Part shown: positions 62,001 through 64,000 of the stretch, in pieces
Position numbering within the stretch: position 1 is the stretch's first letter
Layout: each line of letters starts with the position of its first letter
Source of the DNA: Sweltsa coloradensis
Taxonomy: Eukaryota > Arthropoda > Insecta > Plecoptera > Chloroperlidae
Length of the DNA: 64,000 nt
Direction of reading: 5' to 3'
Assembly: GCA_024449915.1 (NCBI GenBank)
Contig: JAMZAV010000903.1
Location: 248,001-312,000 of the forward strand
Translations under genes and position numbers: made by a program
The notes under the pieces: generated by a model
What the model was told of the DNA's origin: nothing
Databases searched by the model: none
Seen by the model: the letters and a program-made list of their open reading frames with translations, nothing else

Positions 62001-62256
62001 ACCTGCTGTCTCTCGAGCTGCAGCTGCATCTGGAGTTGCTGCAGCTGTGACGGCGTGGACCCCTGGCCGGCGGCCGACCGACGAACACCTGACAGTTGCG
62101 ACAGAAGCTCCGCGATTGGGTCCACGCTCTCGCGGCTAGAGGGTGAGAGGGATGACAGGCCGCCGGAGGAACTGAAATGCATGTTGGACCGCCGGGCCCT
62201 GGGCCCACCCATACCTCTAGAAGGATGTGGTATTCTTCGGACTCCGTGTCTTGATC
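52460..62256 (-). CDS. KCMF1: KCMF1-like E3 ubiquitin-protein ligase, C-terminal part
   Basis: CDS: join of 62256-62003, 61360-61176 and 53033-52460, about 336 residues plus a stop; the 5' exons lie beyond 64000. KCMF1 is a RING-type ubiquitin ligase with ZZ and C2H2 zinc fingers that works with UBR4. The parts here are the conserved linker GMGGPRARRSNMHF, then DPIAELLSQLSGVRRSA, the glutamine/leucine coiled coil QLQQLQMQLQLERQQ continuing AARQQLERL, then SQFLLSR and QERADRSLFVQELVLSTLAE, all strongly matching KCMF1. After that the sequence departs from vertebrate KCMF1 into about 150 residues rich in Ser, Gly, Pro and Arg, ending TEPPPPH, similar to the Pro-rich end of the family. Zinc fingers are not in the window. 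Introns are 642 bp and 8.1 kb. Splice sites and phases all agree. Confidence 0.93.
54343..55318. mobile_element. DNA element with AGGGAATATTCCACTT termini
   Basis: AGGGAATATTCCACTT (54343-54358) and AAGTGGAATATTCCCT (55303-55318) are perfect inverted repeats. The interior (about 54600-54860) matches the fragment at 3690-3960. It is non-coding. The target duplication is unclear. Confidence 0.75.
55378..55859. mobile_element. MITE with about 40 bp inverted termini (GGCCGCCATACAC type)
   Basis: GGCCGCCATACACGATCCAA at the left mirrors TTGGATAGTGTATGGCGGCC at the right, and pairing runs on through CTTGCATGACAAGCCTGGCT-like sequence. The left flank is TATA and the right flank TTAA. If TATA is a mutated TTAA, it belongs to the TTAA class. 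It abuts the next element at its TTAA. Confidence 0.8.
55864..56492. mobile_element. TTAA-flanked foldback; both arms encode the same open frame
   Basis: Ends GGCTATTCGACCGCG and CGCGGTCGAATAGCC are inverted, with TTAA at 55860-55863 and 56493-56496. The arms are about 300 bp and nearly identical. As a result the plus-strand frame from 55923 and the minus-strand frame from 56429 read the same protein-like string (LKPGYFRKSKLFFSNFSDPV) with a few differences. That is a consequence of the palindrome, not evidence of a gene. Confidence 0.88.
56578..56832 (+). CDS. Unrecognised 84-residue open frame
   Basis: Reads MRSKIPDKVESGMSQFLNPD and then about 64 more residues, with balanced composition (NHFLHLVSQQVHKKVVNMEE). 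It begins at an ATG and ends at TGA. It lies between two mobile elements in the KCMF1-like intron. I recognise no family. It may be a piece of a transposon protein. No conservation evidence is available. Confidence 0.2.
   Translation: MRSKIPDKVESGMSQFLNPDNCVEILTSNTFLSKYSSSLEEVEESITLQFQNHFLHLVSQQVHKKVVNMEEALSFVSHFHTTVL
57306..58847. mobile_element. 1.5 kb element with about 450 bp inverted arms carrying a MADF-like ORF
   Basis: CAATTGACGACT at the left mirrors AGTCGTCAATT at the right. The arms pair through TATAAATCCTCATTTCGCAA, TTATAACAA(T/G) and TGCATCAGACTGTTTAGACA. An inner inverted pair, GCGTAGCGCAACGCAAGC and GCTTGCGTTGCGCTACGC, lies at 57840-57859 and 58376-58397. The left arm has about 80 bp (57730-57808) missing from the right arm. 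The unpaired centre (58010-58330) holds the ORF at 58093-58254. Confidence 0.75.
58093..58254 (+). CDS. 53-residue ORF resembling the start of a MADF-domain protein
   Basis: ATG at 58093 opens an acidic lead MDELTEDDVIIEYEVESTSS followed by DELLITYFRQYPHLYENN, which resembles the first helix of MADF domains (L-I-x-x-(V/F)-x-x-x-P-x-L-Y). It stops at 58254, so most of the domain is absent. MADF/Myb-like proteins are the DNA-binding partners encoded by PIF/Harbinger transposons. Here the ORF may be exon 1 of such a gene, kept in a non-autonomous element. The acidic run is unlike random sequence. The family call is tentative. Confidence 0.4.
   Translation: MDELTEDDVIIEYEVESTSSDELLITYFRQYPHLYENNRLLQMVSKTKCQTQS
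58985..59215 (-). repeat. Fragment of the 25659-26964 palindrome family
   Basis: ACCAACAATGGAAAAACCGT, then CCGGGTAAAT, TCAGACCTGATTTTT, GAAGCTTTTATGAAC and TTTGATGCTGGGCG follow the same order as the right arm of the larger element (26450-26615). About 80% similar by eye, without termini. Confidence 0.7.
61176..61360 (-). CDS. KCMF1: KCMF1-like gene, middle exon
   Basis: Acceptor GCCCTTGCAG lies before GCT GCA CGT (AARQQLERL) and the donor is TCAAG|GTATGA. It encodes the rest of the coiled coil, a Thr/Ser/Ala/Asn-rich linker and NSQFLLS plus two bases of Arg. 185 nt. Confidence 0.95.
61361..62002. other. Short intron of the KCMF1-like gene
   Basis: 642 bp with consensus ends (CAG|GTGAGG and TTGCAG). 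It holds AT-rich sequence and TAGGCCTA motifs. No element was seen. Confidence 0.85.
62003..62256 (-). CDS. KCMF1: KCMF1-like gene, first exon inside the window
   Basis: 254 nt. The acceptor is CCAGCAG, after which GA completes a codon begun in the missing upstream exon. It encodes SRHGVRRIPHPSRGMGGPRA, RRSNMHFSSSGG, SRESVDPIAELLSQLSGVRR and QLQQLQMQLQLERQQ, then the donor CAG|GTGAGG. The match to KCMF1 in the central region is close to residue by residue. Confidence 0.95.
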
Positions 62257-62464
62257 CTGCTGGCTCGTCGTAAGATTAAGTTAAGGAATACTTCTTCTTT
62301 GCCACATTGTATCACTTTACACAGAATAGCAGAACAAGAGTGAAGTGATGAATGATTATTGCAGAAAAAATAAGGCAATTTAGCTCTGTATAGCAATTAA
62401 ATTGTCCCAAGAGAAGAAATAGCAGAAAAAATGACTTAAATCCACAAAGGAGTTAAGATTTAAT
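62257..62464. other. Start of a further KCMF1-like intron
   Basis: Pyrimidine-rich tract then AT-rich sequence. The intron continues past the window edge. Confidence 0.7.
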
Positions 62465-63179
62465 TGGATGAGCAAAGCGAAGACTTCAATTTCACGTTTG
62501 GTTTTTTCCACTTACGTTACCCCAAGAAAAATAGCTCGGGTGTTTTGTTTTTGTTAGTTTTTTGTCTGTTTGTTCGCTCTCTACCGGGCAAACGGCATAT
62601 GCGATCTTGATGAAAATTGGAGGGGACCTTTGAAATCTCTAAGCTTAGACCTGCCCCGTTTTTGGGTAAAATCAATCAAATATTTCTTATGATTATTAAT
62701 TTTTAATGAGATATTTTCATGATATTTGGCAAACGGCTACTCCGATATTGATGAAACTTTATGGGAACGTTTAAAACCACTGAAATGATAATGTTATGAT
62801 TTTAGAAACACTCGAAAAAATATTTACTACAGAAATCATGTCTACAATTTTTTCCCGTTTTTAATATGATATTTTCGTGATATTTGGTCAGATTCTGACC
62901 AAACGGGTGGGGCTACAACGTTCATATTTTACATTGACATTGACAAGAATATGGTGATGTAATGCCTCTTGAAAGAAAAAGCTGAAAAAGTTGGTCAAAA
63001 TTCATAGAAATAAAGGTTTTAATATAAGCCTTTTACAGGTGTATAATTAACAAGTAATATCAAGTAAACATAGAAAAAGTAATGAGATTCCACTTAAAAT
63101 CGTAATCATTGGACAGAAATATTCCAAAAAAAGCTCATCCATCAACGCGACTGGACAAAGCGTTCGCGAAGCGGCCTAG
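62465..63179 (+). mobile_element. H-family Helentron-like element, copy H7
   Basis: Begins T|TGGATGAGCAAAGCG and ends GCGAAGCGGCCTAG|T. It has GCTCATCC, the AACGC/GCGTT hairpin around GACTGGACAAA and the CTAG end. The interior matches H3 and H4: GCTCTCTACCGGGCAAACGG and GACCAAACGGGTGGGGCTAC. It is the most complete member of the second subgroup. Confidence 0.8.
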
Positions 63180-64000
63180 TGATACAATAAGTAGATTGTA
63201 GAAGGATTGACAGGTTAAATAAGCATAGAGAACAAAGTCCAGCCTGAAGGGCTGGAGGCAAACAAATATTTCCCCTGGAGGGTTATTCAGTTTCTTTTTA
63301 CCGAGCTAGCTTGTCGAATTTCGAAATGAGAAGTGACAAATGCGATTCTGTTTGGTTATTGATATCGAAACATTGCGATACCTTGCTCGAAAAAAGTGAC
63401 AACTTCTCACCGAATATTTTTTCGTGAGAAGTCAATACGGCTACGTGATTGGTCGAGGACCGGCAAAGAACAGGCTTGGATTGGTGCGTGAAAACTCGGG
63501 TGGAAACTACTACGCGTACTATGCTTTGTGGCCTTAAAAACTCGACGACAACAACAACATAACAAACAAATTCTGAATAGCTAGTGTCTACTTTCCATTG
63601 TAGCTTGAAGGTGGTTTAATCATTTTCTATGCAAGTATTTGACATAAGCTCGGCATATTCCAGTACATTTACGTATGATATTCCAGTTTTATTTTGGTAG
63701 ATGGACACCATAACCTAACTTTATAACCCACATCATGATCCACATGTTTACATGTTCCGTAATTATTTCCATCGCCTAAATTCTGCTAGTTGAATTGTTT
63801 TACATTTTTAAACCATCAGAATTTACATATTTCTACGAAGATTGTATTCATTTTTAAAACACAAATCTCGTAAAGATATTCGAAGTGCAAATTCAAACAT
63901 AACCCCACTTTTTATTTAATACCAGGCATTTTAAATTCCAACCTCCTGATTGGCCAAGAGGTTTCACTACTCGAAAACTAGAACTTCCGGTTAGCATTGA
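63180..64000. other. Non-coding, intronic (KCMF1-like gene)
   Basis: No exon encoding the zinc fingers was found. GAGAAGTGACAAATGCG and GACAACTTCTCACCG near 63330-63410 form a weak inverted pair, possibly a MITE end. The rest is unassigned. Confidence 0.4.

Noticed and set aside
1..64000. CRISPR array, prophage or bacterial operon
   Set aside because: No regularly spaced direct repeats, no dense ORFs and clear spliceosomal introns: the sequence is eukaryotic.
63180..64000. Upstream zinc-finger exons of the KCMF1-like gene
   Set aside because: No frame with the expected Cys/His spacing and splice sites is present; they must lie to the right of the window.

Overview
The window is eukaryotic, AT-rich and repeat-laden. 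Short exons carry GT/AG splice sites on the minus strand and are separated by kilobase introns. Both genes run right to left. The protein matches (KCMF1-type E3 ligase, metazoan hAT, LINE and Penelope-like signals) and the very frequent palindrome TAGGCCTA suggest a marine invertebrate, possibly an echinoderm or hemichordate. That taxon is an inference I cannot confirm here.

Genes: (1) The 3' half of a KCMF1-like E3 ubiquitin ligase, three minus-strand exons (62256-62003, 61360-61176, 53033-52460). The zinc-finger exons lie beyond the right edge. (2) A coiled-coil protein of unknown family, rebuilt from six minus-strand exons (41503-41483, 33628-33020, 28974-28914, 22043-21956, 20010-19756, 16297-15661). 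All six junctions agree in phase and give a complete 556-residue protein from ATG to stop. No other host gene is convincing.

Mobile DNA fills most of the rest. Region 1-8.5 kb: tRNA-like sequence, two copies of a Helitron2/Helentron-like family (called H here), a near-perfect 0.4 kb foldback and a hAT remnant with the start of a transposase. Region 8.5-15.6 kb: poor in repeats, downstream of the coiled-coil gene. Region 16-33 kb (introns): tandem H copies with a hAT MITE inside one, a TTAA-flanked element, a 1.3 kb palindrome, a LINE tail and nested hATs with intact 8 bp target duplications. Region 34-44 kb: a LINE broken by a TA-flanked element, a second LINE with an RNase H relic, a hammerhead-ribozyme-like motif and several MITEs. 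Region 46-60 kb: a hAT MITE, a second copy of the TTAA element, an unexplained GC-richer block, adjacent TTAA elements and a long-inverted-repeat element holding a MADF-like ORF.

The most notable points are the H family, the hammerhead-like motif, the TA element whose removal restores the LINE frame exactly, the MADF-bearing palindrome and the unidentified six-exon gene.
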